A DNA stretch of 64,000 nucleotides from Paramecium sonneborni (taxonomy: Eukaryota > Ciliophora > Oligohymenophorea > Peniculida > Parameciidae). Under the pieces are notes generated by a model. It worked only from the letters and a program-made list of their open reading frames with translations, was not told the DNA's origin and ran no database searches. Position numbers and translations under genes: made by a program. Position 1 is the stretch's first letter; each line of letters opens with the position of its first letter. Of the stretch, positions 50,536 through 61,573 are shown one piece after another. The stretch lies in assembly GCA_905182985.1 (NCBI GenBank), contig CAJJDN010000027.1:573277-637276 (forward strand), read 5' to 3'.

Positions 50536-52624
50536 ATGAATTTCAGAATAGCTATCTTATTATTCTTAGTGTGTGGCGTTTCGAGCGTATTAGGAGAGTT
50601 AGTTGTTGTATCAAAGTCGTTTTAAGGAAATCCTATTAAGGAGGCAGAAGGTTTTTAAGGATAATAATCTTTTAGGTTGGGCAGTTGTTGGAGCACCAAG
50701 TTTGATTACAGAATGTGGTGGCACATTTATGTTTGGAGGATTTAGAGTATTTGGAAGTAGAACAACTGTAAGTAAAGTTTTTTAATTACCTCCTCATTCA
50801 CTAATTAACATAAAGGTTTAATTCTGGAAGTATTTGAAGATATTTATTTATATAGAATTGATTCATGGGATAATGAAGAAGCATATATTTTTGTAGATGA
50901 TTAATTAGCATGGTCAAGAAAATTCCAGGTAAATGAAGGAGATGGATAAAAGTGTGGATAAGGTGGAGATTGGAGGGAAATGACATTGAACCTTGACCTA
51001 AATGTAAGACACACTGGAACAACAGCTATTGTATTGTTTACATCAGACTTGAATGAAGCCCCTGATAATGTAATTTTATTAATTTATAATTAGGAATCTT
51101 GGGCTATAAGAGATTTTGTTATATCTATAGAAAAATGTCCAGATGGTTGTTCTGCTTGTTAATTTGATGATAAAACCGAAAATTGTTCATTCTGGTAATC
51201 ATTTTCAAGTAGTTGGGGAGCTTTGCAATCTAATTTATTAGGAGCTGATGGTTGGGAAGTTACAGGAGGATAAACTAGTTCTAGTGATTGTGGAGGTAAT
51301 CTATTAAAATTTATTATTTTTAAGGTGTTGCTTTATATGGTGGTTATTAAAAAATGGGCGGAAGATTTATTGTTAGCAAAATCTTAAAAATCAATCCTCA
51401 TTACAAATTAAAGATTAAAGTACTTTGGGCTAAGATAGATTCATGGGATAATGAAGCTGCATAAATTAAAGTTGACGGAAATATGGTTTGGGAAAGAAAC
51501 TTCTAATGGTATGAGGGTTACTCTGGAAAAATTTGTGGTAGTCCAGTCTATGCATAGAAAGCTTTCTTTGCTAGAACAGAAGTTGATATTGTTCACACTG
51601 GGGATTAAGTTAAAATTGAATTTACTACTACTCTTGATGAAGATGTAAATAATGAATCATTTGGATTAAGAGATTTTAATATTTATTATGCTGCTTGTTC
51701 AAAAAATTGTGCTGAATGTACAGGACCAAAAGATTCAGATTGCAAAAGTATTTATTATTTTAGAATTTTAGAATGTGCTAATAATTGGGCCCTGGTAGAA
51801 GGTAAATGTTAAGCTTTACCAAGTTTCTTTGTTTTAGAATAATCATTTTTAGAAGATAAATTTACAGGAATTAATGGATGGACAATTACTAGTAAAGTAC
51901 CTGCAGGTAAGGAAATTGGTGAATGTGGTGGTAAATCATTAGTTGGTGGTTTTGGAATTTTTGGAGTTGATGCAAGTGCTTCAAAAACTTTTTAGGTTCC
52001 ATCTCATAGAAGACTTAAGTTATAAACCACATTTTATAAAATTGATTCTTGGGATGAAGAATTTATGATCATTTAAGTTGATGGTGTTGAAATTAAGAGA
52101 TTTTTCTGGAATCTTTAAACTGGAGGTGCAAATATATGTGGTTAAGGAATTTGGTTTGATGGTATTATACCATTTGAATAAATCTTATTTCATTCAACTC
52201 CTTAGGTTTCAATTTTATTTACGTCTACCCTGAATTAAGAGGCTGGAGATGGTATTTATTTATTTCCTATCATTTAGAATCATGGGGTTTCAGAGATTTC
52301 AAATTATTTTATGAACCACTAGAAGCTTGTGCTATTGTCTATAGTGAATGCTTCTTTAAAGGTAAAAAAACTGAAATCTGCTCTAAATCACCTAATTTCT
52401 TAAAGGATAAAATCCCACTCTAAAGCAAATCTATAAGAATTCCTCCATAAGGAAGATTAACATTATTTGAAAAGAATGACTACAATGGAAAAAAAGTTAC
52501 TTTTACTGAAGATCAAACTTGTCTTGATAATTTTGATGTAAATATTTAAAATTAATATTACTAGTTTTCATTAATTCACTTAAGTGGACAAGTTGAAGGA
52601 GGATGGGTTGAAGTTGAACAATGA
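50536..52624 (+). CDS. secreted triple-repeat protein with beta/gamma-crystallin-like C terminus (copy 2)
   Basis: Signal peptide MNFRIAILLFLVCGVSSVLG; same exon layout, introns at the same positions and sizes (24-28 nt), and about the same length as copy 1. Proteins align along their full length with frequent substitutions (e.g. KIDSWDNE kept, surrounding residues changed), so the duplication is real and not an assembly product. Ends VEGGWVEVEQ. All Cys of the linkers and of the crystallin-like end are kept. Function inferred as for copy 1. Confidence 0.8.
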
Positions 52625-53975
52625 TATCCTAAAAATCATAAAAATATCATAATATTTATTTTCTATTCCTTTTTCGTTAAATTTTTAGAATAAATTTTAA
52701 ATATTACAATTTTAATATAAATTAATATTCTCATCTAATTTTTACTTTATTAGATACTGATTTTTGTATCAATAATTAAGAGTTCTTAATCAAAATCTTA
52801 ATTCATACCCAAAAGTAAAACTATTAGATTTTAAAATACAAATTTATTATTTTAAACCTTCTTAAGAATAAATTATGGACAAAATAAATTTGATAAATAA
52901 ATTCGAGTTCATAGAGTTAAAGTAATGAAACTCATAGTTTTAAATTAAAGTTAAAATCAATTAAATTTCGTATCATGACACATAGATATAAAGATAGGAC
53001 TACTCCCAAGAAAAAATAATAGATCAAAAAAAATTGTAATTAATATTAGAAGCAAACTGCTGATTATATAAATTAAAAGTTGAATCCTTTTATTAAAGAA
53101 AGGAAAAAATTATAATAATTAATTTGTAAACATGATCTAAGATCCATAAAGATTATCTTTAAGATGTATCCAAATATACATGAGTATTTATTCAGTTAAT
53201 ATTTATATTAATTTAAAAATTTAAGAATCTTAGGAGATTTTTTAAAATGCTAAAAATTCTTAAGACTTTCTTTTTTGAAGATTATTAAGAAGATCATAAA
53301 AGAACTTAATTTATCAATGTTTAAAGGTTAAAACATAATAAATAGAATTAATTCGTTAATCTAATTTATTTTGAAGATGAGTTAAAATTGATTTTAAATG
53401 AGCAATGAAGGTTAAATCATAACATAATTTGTTTTTAATATTAATTAAGAGGATATTTATACTAAATTTTGAATCAATGAAAAATTTTAAATAAAAGTAG
53501 TGTCTTAACTTTACAATATATTGTATAAACACAACAAGTTATATTAATAAAAGACTATGTTCAAATTATTATGTTTTTATAAATAAGATAAATTGATTAG
53601 ATAGGGTCTGATATATTAAGTGGAAAAGATTTATAAATTTATATTGTTCTTTAGATTATTAATGTAGTGTATTTAATAAAAATTATAGAACTAAGGTAGA
53701 TTGAAAATTTATTTATTAATACCAATTGCCAATTTTGTTCAGGAATTACAATAAATTTTTGTAGGGAATTTGAGCAGAGAAGTAATCAAATATATTGTCA
53801 AGAAAAAATCAGGAAATTAAAAAATAAAAAGTAAAATATTTTAATGATTTCAAAACTTTACAATAAATTACATATTTAATCTGATTCTATAAATATGATG
53901 AGATCAATAATGGAATAGATTTGAAATATAATATTAGAATGAATTATCATAATATAATTTATTAAAAAAATAAAA
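52625..53975. other. coding-like region, gene model unresolved
   Basis: Plus-strand frame 52975-53391 (138 codons, MTHRYKDRTTPKKKQ start) and a later frame from about 53482 to TGA 53922-53924 both read like protein, the second containing CQFCSGITINFC and a basic Gln/Lys-rich end. I could not join them with an acceptable intron. They may be one gene of about 300 codons starting at 52975, or two relics. 52625-52974 shows nothing. Confidence 0.35.
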
Positions 53976-55079
53976 ATGGATTCTAATAGTATGAAGGAGA
54001 TGGATAAAGAAATTTAGTTTCTTTAAAAGAGGGTTAAATTGATTTAACAAGAAAATGAATTGTTGAGAAAAGAAAATCAATTATAAAGATAATAGCTTAG
54101 TCAGATGAAAAATACATTTACAAATATAATTTCAACAAAAAGAATAAAGACAGCAGATGGAAGGAGCAATTCAGTTTCGGAGTATAATTAATTATGAAAC
54201 AAATAGACGTTTTTAAAATGAAGATGCTTTGAGATAGGTATTAGAGATGCAAAGAAATCGAATTAATTAAATAGAGAAGGATAATGAATAATACAAATAG
54301 AAATATGAGAAAATTTTATTTTAAGATAAATCATAACCTTATTCATAAACTTAAGTTAATGAGTAAACAATAACCGAGTTATATGATTTAAGAAAGAAGA
54401 ATGGTGATTTGGAATAGAGAATAAAAGATATGATTAGTTAACATGCAAAGGAATTAGCTAATTATAGATAAAAGATAGCTTAATAGGATGCCTAATTTAT
54501 GGTATCATAATCTTAGGGTTTTTCAACACCACTTTCATAATAATCATAGAAATTGGAGCCATTAAATAATGGAGGATACTAGATTCTAAGATAAGGAATA
54601 AAGAAATACTGAATATTATGATACTAATCATATATAATTTAGGAATAATGGATTAATTTATAAATATAATTATAATGATATAATAAATGTAAGAAAATCC
54701 AGTCAAAACAATAGATAAGATAATAAAGATGGAATTTTAATGAATATAAAGTTGTTTAAAATAGAGAAGTAAAAGATATAATGTATAGCAGCTATATCAT
54801 TTTCTGATTTAATTAATGAAGCATCTTTTAAAGGGATCTATTTATGGATAATTTGGAGAGAAGGATGAAATGAAAGTATTTTTTAAATTTCTGATGATGT
54901 TAAGAGATAAGTAGAAGTAGTAGAATAGAATGGAGAAAGGAATGTGAAAGTTAAGTAAGTAATAAATTAATAATAGAATTTAACCAGATGATGTTGAAGT
55001 ATATAATACTGAGATAATATTATAGGCTTTAGAGGAAAGAGTGATGTGGTTTAAATAAGTTTATATAGTATAATTATGA
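53976..55079 (+). CDS. coiled-coil protein with disrupted frame
   Basis: ATG 53976; a 25-nt intron near 54180-54204 keeps the frame open to TGA 54610-54612, about 203 residues of Glu/Lys/Gln coiled coil. From 54569 another frame continues coding-like sequence (DTRFQDKEQRNTEYYDTNHI onward) to a TGA at 54866-54868. That same frame reads on plausibly after the TGA, across a 22-nt intron near 54955-54976, to TGA 55077-55079 (DDVEVYNTEIILQALEERV). Most simply this is one gene with a one-base slip near 54570 and a second fault near 54866, either sequence errors or decay. No function. Confidence 0.4.
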
Positions 55080-55104
55080 ATTTATTATAAAATAATATTT
55101 ATAA

Positions 55105-55821
55105 ATGCAAAGATTCATTTTGAAGCCTTAATTCTCCTACTCTTTAGTTTATTAGAAGGGAAATCCAACAACAGTAATTGGTGGGAAATTGCCAGTTTAT
55201 GTTACTCCTGCACCATATGGTTTAGTTGTAATATAAGAATGGTGGGGTCTAAACTCATCTATTTGTAAAACAGCTGATATTATGAGTACTTATGGATTCA
55301 AGTGTGTTGTACCTGATCTATATAGAGGTAAAATAGCAAAGGATACTGAAGAAGCAGGACATCTTCTCTCTGGATTAGATTGGAAATAAGCATTAATAGA
55401 TATAGAAGAGTCAGCTCGTTTTTTGAAAGAAGACTTACATTGTAAAAAAGTAGGAATTTTAGGATTTTGTATGGGAGGTGCACTTAGTATAGCATCTATT
55501 ACTACTTCTAAAATTATCTCTGCAGCTGCTCCATTTTATGGTGTTTGTGATTTGAATACATTTAAACTATCTAATGCTAATGGACCTATTTTAGCTTAAT
55601 TTGGATAAAATGATGATATGGTAGGATTCTCTTCAGTCTAGGATGCTAAAAGATTAGAATCAACTGCTTTATAATAAGGTAATAAAAATTTATAAGTAAA
55701 AATATGGTCTGGTGTTGGACATGCTTTTTGCAATTAAGATAGACCAGAAGTTTATAATTAAGTTATTGCTAAATAAGCATTAGATTTAGCAGCAAAGTTT
55801 TTACATGATAATTTAAAATGA
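55105..55821 (+). CDS. dienelactone hydrolase family protein
   Basis: A 238-residue intronless frame with the alpha/beta-hydrolase layout of the family: VVIQEWWGLN after strand 1, VPDLYRGK, the nucleophile elbow GFCMGGAL (Cys nucleophile, as in dienelactone hydrolase), PILAQFGQNDDM (Asp of the triad) and SGVGHAFCN (His). Bacterial relatives open cyclic dienelactones; eukaryotic ones (CMBL-like) hydrolyse lactone or ester compounds in the cytosol. All three catalytic residues are present, so it should be active. Length is normal. Stop is 29 nt from the convergent globin gene. Confidence 0.93.
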
Positions 55822-55850
55822 TTCCAAAAATTATTATCAATAACAATAGT

Positions 55851-57389
55851 TCAATCACAAACGATGTATTTTTCATATTCTTCAATTATCTGATGAACAT
55901 AATTTAACATTTTGTAATCTTGTAAAGCTACTTTAAAGCTCTATTGAAATTCATAATATTAAGAATAAGTTATTTTGAATCTTTTATGAATTATTTACAG
56001 ATCCTATTTCTTAAAAAATCTAATTCCATAAAGTAACAGATTTAATTTACATAAAATACTTTAACTCATATTTGCTTCTTCAGTTTCATATATATAATTA
56101 AGATGTCTTTATTCAAATTCATATTCTAGGATCATCTGAGCTTTTTAAATTAAAAAATCTTCTCCAAGATTTACAATTAATTGACCTCTTGATTCACCTA
56201 GAATAATAGGTTTAATTTCTTCCCAATCCTCTTTAAAATCTTCTATTATTAAAGTGTCATTTGTTAATAATTTCACTTCTTAAATTGCTTTCTGCTTCAG
56301 TTTCTCAAATATCCTTTCATTTATTATAGTTTTCTTTGAGTGTATTTAATGCAAATCATCTCTTGTTATAGCCTTTAAATTGTATCTGAAAAAGTAATGG
56401 AAAATATTGCAGCAATGTGCTGTAAATCTTTGTTTCCCTCTTCGAGACATAAGTTCAGATAACATTGTATCTTATTAACAATTATTAATAAAGTTTTCAA
56501 TGAATTAGTTAAAACCTAGCTAGTTCACATAATATTGGAGATCTTTCTTATTAATTATTGCGTATTTATAAATATCCATCCTACGTAATAGTAGTCTAAT
56601 ATTTTTCCAAGGAATTTTTGTTTCTTATAATGTTAAAGATAGATAATATTTAAAATTTGTTAATTGTACATTAGTTAATGCATATTTAACATGTCTTTGT
56701 CTTAAGGTTTCACAAGAATAATTTGGAGAATCTAAATGATAAATGAGTTGAAAAAATAATCTTGCAAATTTTATTTCTTAAGTTGCTACATCAATTTTTT
56801 CAAAATAAGGAGCAAGTGTAACATCTGATAGGATTTTTTGATACATTGATTTTGATATTGCTTATATTCCTTCCTCTCCTCCATAGATTTCATATTCTAA
56901 AATTTCATTCAATATATATGGTCTCATATTTTCTATTTTTTCACAACAATTAAACATTTTTTCAGTAGAGATGTTTAAAAGCATAAATCTATTTAGAAAA
57001 TGATATTTAAATCTAAAGAAATGAGCATGAGTTAATTGCATACCTAAATGAACTGCTCTTAAACGATTTAAATCGAAAAAAATTTATTAGTCAAAAGCAG
57101 TTCCCAATAAATTCCTAAAAATTAGTTTAACTCCAAACTAATTTTTATTTGGAAATTTAGGAGACAATATATTATCTTTACGGGTTATATCAATATATAA
57201 TTAATCTACTTCAAAATTAAGAAGATCTTCAGTTCCTTAAGGTTTTGAAATCACTTTACGTTTCTCTGATAACTAATAAAGATAACCTTTTATTAATTAT
57301 TCTTGAGATTTTATTGGTACTAATTACTATTAAATATTTTAGTGGCTAGCTTTTCTAATAACATCATTAAATAATTATGAATTGCGCAT
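55851..57389 (-). CDS. protein of four tandem truncated-globin-like repeats (copy A)
   Basis: A 512-residue intronless frame, ATG at 57387-57389, TGA at 55851-55853. Residues about 165-272 match the truncated (2/2) haemoglobin pattern: IYGGEEGI, then MYQKILSDVTLAPYF (Tyr at B10), a LFFQLIYH helix, and LRQRHVKY with the proximal (F8) His. The same ending (L-x2-x-H...I/L-T-x-F) appears four times, RLRAVH, TLRQRH, DLHQIH and DLQIIH, with His residues spaced 119, 117 and 118 apart. Each is preceded by an AxxxxF...D..L..xF-like segment. trHbs bind O2, NO or other ligands through heme. Repeat 2 is the best conserved; the others may not bind heme. Paralog lies upstream at 57728. Confidence 0.75.
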
Positions 57390-57727
57390 TAAGTACATAG
57401 GTTTTTTTTTCTAACTCCATTACCTTACAGTAAAGAGTGGTAATTCTGAACTACTTGTTTTAGTGCTGGATATTGGTTAAAATCTTAAATTCATTTAAGG
57501 ATCTCCATTAGATGCTCGTCTATTGCTGAGAGCATAACTTAAGTTTTATTCAATTTATATCGACTTAATTTATGATTCTTAATTAGTCCTTAAAGAATCC
57601 TAATAAGATTTTTGATAATTCTTTTTAACTGTTTTGTATTATTGTCGAATTGCATAATTTTAGACGAAATCCTTAAATGATTATTAAGAGTCAGATATCA
57701 TTATAAAATATATAATATATATATATA
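57390..57727. other. spacer between globin-repeat genes, with a stray open frame
   Basis: 338 nt. On the minus strand 57491-57655 is open (54 codons, MQFDNNTKQLKRI start), and the same frame continues past its TGA with coding-like sequence toward gene A. This could be a remnant 5' exon of gene A. An (AT)n run lies at 57711-57727. Confidence 0.4.
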
Positions 57728-59787
57728 TCAATCGAAAACTATATGTTTTTTGTAATCATCTATTACATCAAGAATAAATTATAATTTTTACGGTTCATCC
57801 TGCATAACTGTTTTCATAGCCTAAATTAATAAAATGTCAATATAGTACTTATTAAAATTCGAAGTAAGGTTATTCTCTAATTCTTAATCGTTTATGAAGA
57901 ACTTCAATATCAGTTCTTTTGTAGAAATGAAGTCCATATAGGATTAAATTGAGTTTACATTTTAAATTTTATCCAACAGGTGATTCATTATCCTTCTTTA
58001 TATTTAAAGTTTACCTCAAATACTTTATATAATAAAGGCCGTTACATTATTTCATTTTCAAGTTTTGATGCAATTCTATTTATAACAAGCTATCCACCTA
58101 ATTATTTAATTGTAGTCTTTCTGGATTTGTTCATAAGAATGGGTGTAATTTCTTCCCAATCCTCTTCAAAATCGCTTAATAAAATGGGATCATTTGTTAC
58201 TTTGCTTACTGCTTACATGGCTTTCTCTTTGAATTTCTAAAAGACTTTATCTGAAATAATAGTTTTATTCTTATGAATTGATTCAATATCACTATTAGTA
58301 ATAGACTTAACATTATCTCTGAAAAAATAATGGAATACATTTTCACAATGTGCAGTAAATCTTAATTTACCCCTTTTTTAAACTAAATCAAATAGAATTG
58401 GTTCACTTGTACATAAGCGAACAAAATTATCAATAAATTCCCTATAACCTCCAGGAGAATTATTAATACATTCTTACAAAGATGATTTATTTAATATAGC
58501 AAATTTGTAAGTGTCCATTTTTCTAAGCAATATTCTAATATGTTTATATCTAATTCCTAATTTTTATAATGTTGTAGATAAATAAAACTTAAAATTTGCT
58601 AATTGTACATGTGTTAACTTATATTTAACATGTCTTTCTCGTAATACTTCAAGTGTATAATTTGGAGATTCAGTATGATCAATTAATTGAGCAAATAATT
58701 TTGCAAATTTAATTGCTTATTCTTCAAGTTCTATTGCTTTAAAATATGGACTTAAAGTATAGTCCTTAAATATCTTCTCATACATATTTTTAGCAATCTC
58801 ATTTATTCCAAAATCTCCTCCAAATATTTCAAAATCACTTTTTTAATTTAATATTAATGGTTTAAAATTTTCTATTTTATGACAACCCTTAAATAGTAAT
58901 TCAACAGGAGTCTCCATATCCATAAATTGGTTTATAAATAAATACTTAAATCTTATGAATTACTCTTTTCTTATAAATAAAGGTGCATGGATACTTCTCA
59001 TTCTAAATGGATCAAGCAAAATTTCTTACGTGTATCCAATCCCAAGAATACTCTTGTAAATGTCCTTCAAATATTTCAAAGATTTTCCTAAGAATTTCAT
59101 TTTTAACTATCTATCTTAAATAATTCGTGAATAGAGTGTTTCTGAATGTTAATCTAATAGTTCATTACTACCATATTGTTTTATCTATGTTTTTATTATT
59201 TTCTAAAATTTAGTTTCAAAGAATTTGCTTATAATTTCTGTTTATGTCATAGGTTATTGATGTTTTAATTCTCTATGACTATGTTGTATTTTAGGCTTTT
59301 TTAACAATACAAGTTAATCTTAAACATTTCTTAAACAACTAAAATTTTATGCCTTTGTTTTTGGTTAAATTGGAGTAAACTTAAAATGATGAGGAGTATT
59401 TGGAAGTACAATATCTTGAGAATCACTTATCATTGGTAAATGATATAAAGTTTTAGTAGGAGATTATTCTTGACTTCGGAAATTCTTAGTTTTACTTACA
59501 AAATCTTTCATTGCTATTTGACATTAAGATGAATGCTTAATAGACAACTCATTTTATTAGTCTTAACGCAACAGAGTACTTAACTATTTTTCCCATCTTT
59601 ATTTTTTTGAATTCATTGGAGAACCTTATATTGGAGATAATTGACATGGATGTTATAATTTCATTTCTTCTTTCGTTTACTGCATTTAAATAAAGTCTCT
59701 GAATGTCATACTTTTACTATCCTATTTCATATGTTCAGTTGGATATTTATAAGGACACCTAGAAGTTGTTGTAAGATTATGCATCAT
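57728..59787 (-). CDS. protein of four tandem truncated-globin-like repeats (copy B)
   Basis: ATG at 59785-59787. The frame is uninterrupted for about 590 codons; introns of 19 nt and about 28 nt near the end join it to TGA 57728-57730, about 670 residues. A 200-residue Gln/Lys/Ser/Pro-rich leader, absent from copy A, is followed by the same four repeats. The best repeat (about residues 316-424) has IFGGDFGI, MYEKIFKDYTLSPYF and LRERHVKY. The other proximal-His positions are RMRSIH, DIESIH and DIEVLH. Copy A and B align through to the C terminus (ending KHIVFD and KYIVCD). A true tandem duplication with strong divergence. Heme binding is inferred from the fold pattern only. Confidence 0.75.
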
Positions 59788-60492
59788 TATTTTAATTATT
59801 ATAATATATTCATAATTAAGTACTGACACAAATCTCTTAATTACCATTCTTTATTACCTATTTTCTATCTCAATCAATTAATCACATCTAAAAATTATCC
59901 ACAAATTTAGCTATCTAAAATTATTACATAAATTTTTATTTAATTCTGTTAACTATAACTCACACATTAAAAGAATGTTTAAGCTTGAGTATTTATAAAA
60001 TGTGCTTGTTATAAACAATTCCTTAAACTTGCAAGAAGATGAAACCTAAATTAATTTTTAATTATTAAAGCTCTTTTTATATTAAATTTGATACAATAAT
60101 TTAACGCTTACTTTAAAATTTTAAAATACCATGTATATTTAACACCAATCACTATCAATAATTTATTCTATAAACTATTATAGAGTGATTTAACTCAATT
60201 CAATAGCATTTAGATTCTTAATTTTTTTAGAAAATTAAATTAATCTATCGATTCTTCCAAATTTTATGTTAAATTTCTAGGTTTATCTAATGTAATGTAA
60301 TTTAAATTTGAAATAAGCTTCTCCTTGGAAATTACATATTATATAATGAAGAATAATTATTTTTAAAAATGATGGATGGAGAATAGTGGAAAATACTTCA
60401 TTGAGCTATTGAATGAAATAATTTTGAATAATATTATACTATATCTATTTTAGATTGATAAAAATGTATTTTGTAAAATAAATGTAAATTAT
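59788..60492. other. AT-rich spacer
   Basis: 705 nt, no supported gene. It holds the upstream region of globin-repeat copy B and the 3' flank of the polyglutamine gene. Confidence 0.5.
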
Positions 60493-60800
60493 TCAATATA
60501 TTTGTGTGCTATCTAAGTTTTTTAAAGCTCTTGAACTAAATAAATTGAGAGAATTACATACCCATAATAATTGAAAGGCTAATAATTGCCATCACTTTTT
60601 AATTTATATGTATTTGGTGTTCCTGCTTAATAAAGATTATATTATTAGGTTTTTAGATTGTTTTATACTGGTACTTAATACTATTAATATTATTGTGATT
60701 AATGATGTTATGATTATTAATTTTGTTATTTTGGTAACTATGATTATGATAGTGGCTGTTATTATTATTGTAATAATTATTATTATTATTATTGTTATTA

Positions 60801-60843
<43 letters not shown>

Positions 60844-61426
60844 TATTATTATTGCTATTATTATTATTATAACTACAATTATTATTATTCCTATTAGTAT
60901 TAATAAACTTATTGTTATTGAGGATTTGCATATTAGGATTATGTCATTTGTTGATTTTATGTTTGAGATTGTTATTATGGTTATGTATCACCACTAATAA
61001 GCATATTACCTACATTTTAATAATTAATTCTTTATTCATTGGATTATTGAGTATGTCTTTGAGGAGCATAATCTTTTTAGATTTAATTGAAGGGTTCTTT
61101 TCGAAAGATATTATCTTGTGCTAGATATGTAAAATTATGATTGTAACGCTATGGATCTCTTCCAGATGGACTAATGATTGAATAATTGATAAGCGGTTTC
61201 GTAAAATTTTTGAGTGGATCCGGACTAGATAATATAATTAATAATACACATAACTATGATTCTTAAGTAATGATTGACTGATAATCTAAGAGGGAGGTTC
61301 AATCTTTCTAACTCTTGGACGCTCATGTAATCGTTGATCATCAGGATAGAGAATAGGTTATTTACGTTTATTTTTTTAGCTAAATTCTTCTTAGAAGTTT
61401 CTAACATAAAGCTCTGGGTCTTGCAT
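60493..61426 (-). CDS. polyglutamine-rich protein
   Basis: ATG at 61424-61426 (MQDPELYVRNFQEEF); a 23-nt intron near 61229-61251 and a 26-nt intron near 60520-60550; TGA at 60493-60495; about 290 residues. The N-terminal third contains a Pro/Arg-rich segment (YPDDQRLHERPRVRKIEPP) and an SPSGRDPQRYNHNF stretch. From about residue 150 the protein is almost pure Gln, because the (TAA)n repeat on this strand codes for Gln in the ciliate code. In the standard code it would be read as Asn or stops. Possible transcription or RNA-binding cofactor; no domain visible. Confidence 0.65.
60758..60897. repeat. (TTA/TAA)n trinucleotide microsatellite
   Basis: About 140 nt of TTA/TAT/ATT units with scattered G or C interruptions (TTG, ACT, GCT), inside the coding sequence of the polyglutamine gene. 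The longest clean run is around 60804-60839. Period 3 and in frame, so length changes would alter only the Gln count. Confidence 0.9.
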
Positions 61427-61573
61427 TAAATTTATATAAAATGAATATTTTATTTTTTATGAACAGATAACTTAATATTATATAATTTGTAAAGTGAAAT
61501 GAATAATAAATAAAGAGAAGCGAGATTAGAAATGTAATAAAAATGTAATAAATGCAAAAATAAATGAGATAAT

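Noticed and set aside
54866..54868. TGA as selenocysteine codon
   Set aside because: The context is not a known selenoprotein family, and the frame upstream is already slipped; error or decay is simpler.
60653..60931. Minus-strand frame reading as a poly-asparagine protein
   Set aside because: With the ciliate code the frame continuous with conserved flanking exons reads the repeat as poly-Gln; the poly-Asn frame does not connect to either flank.
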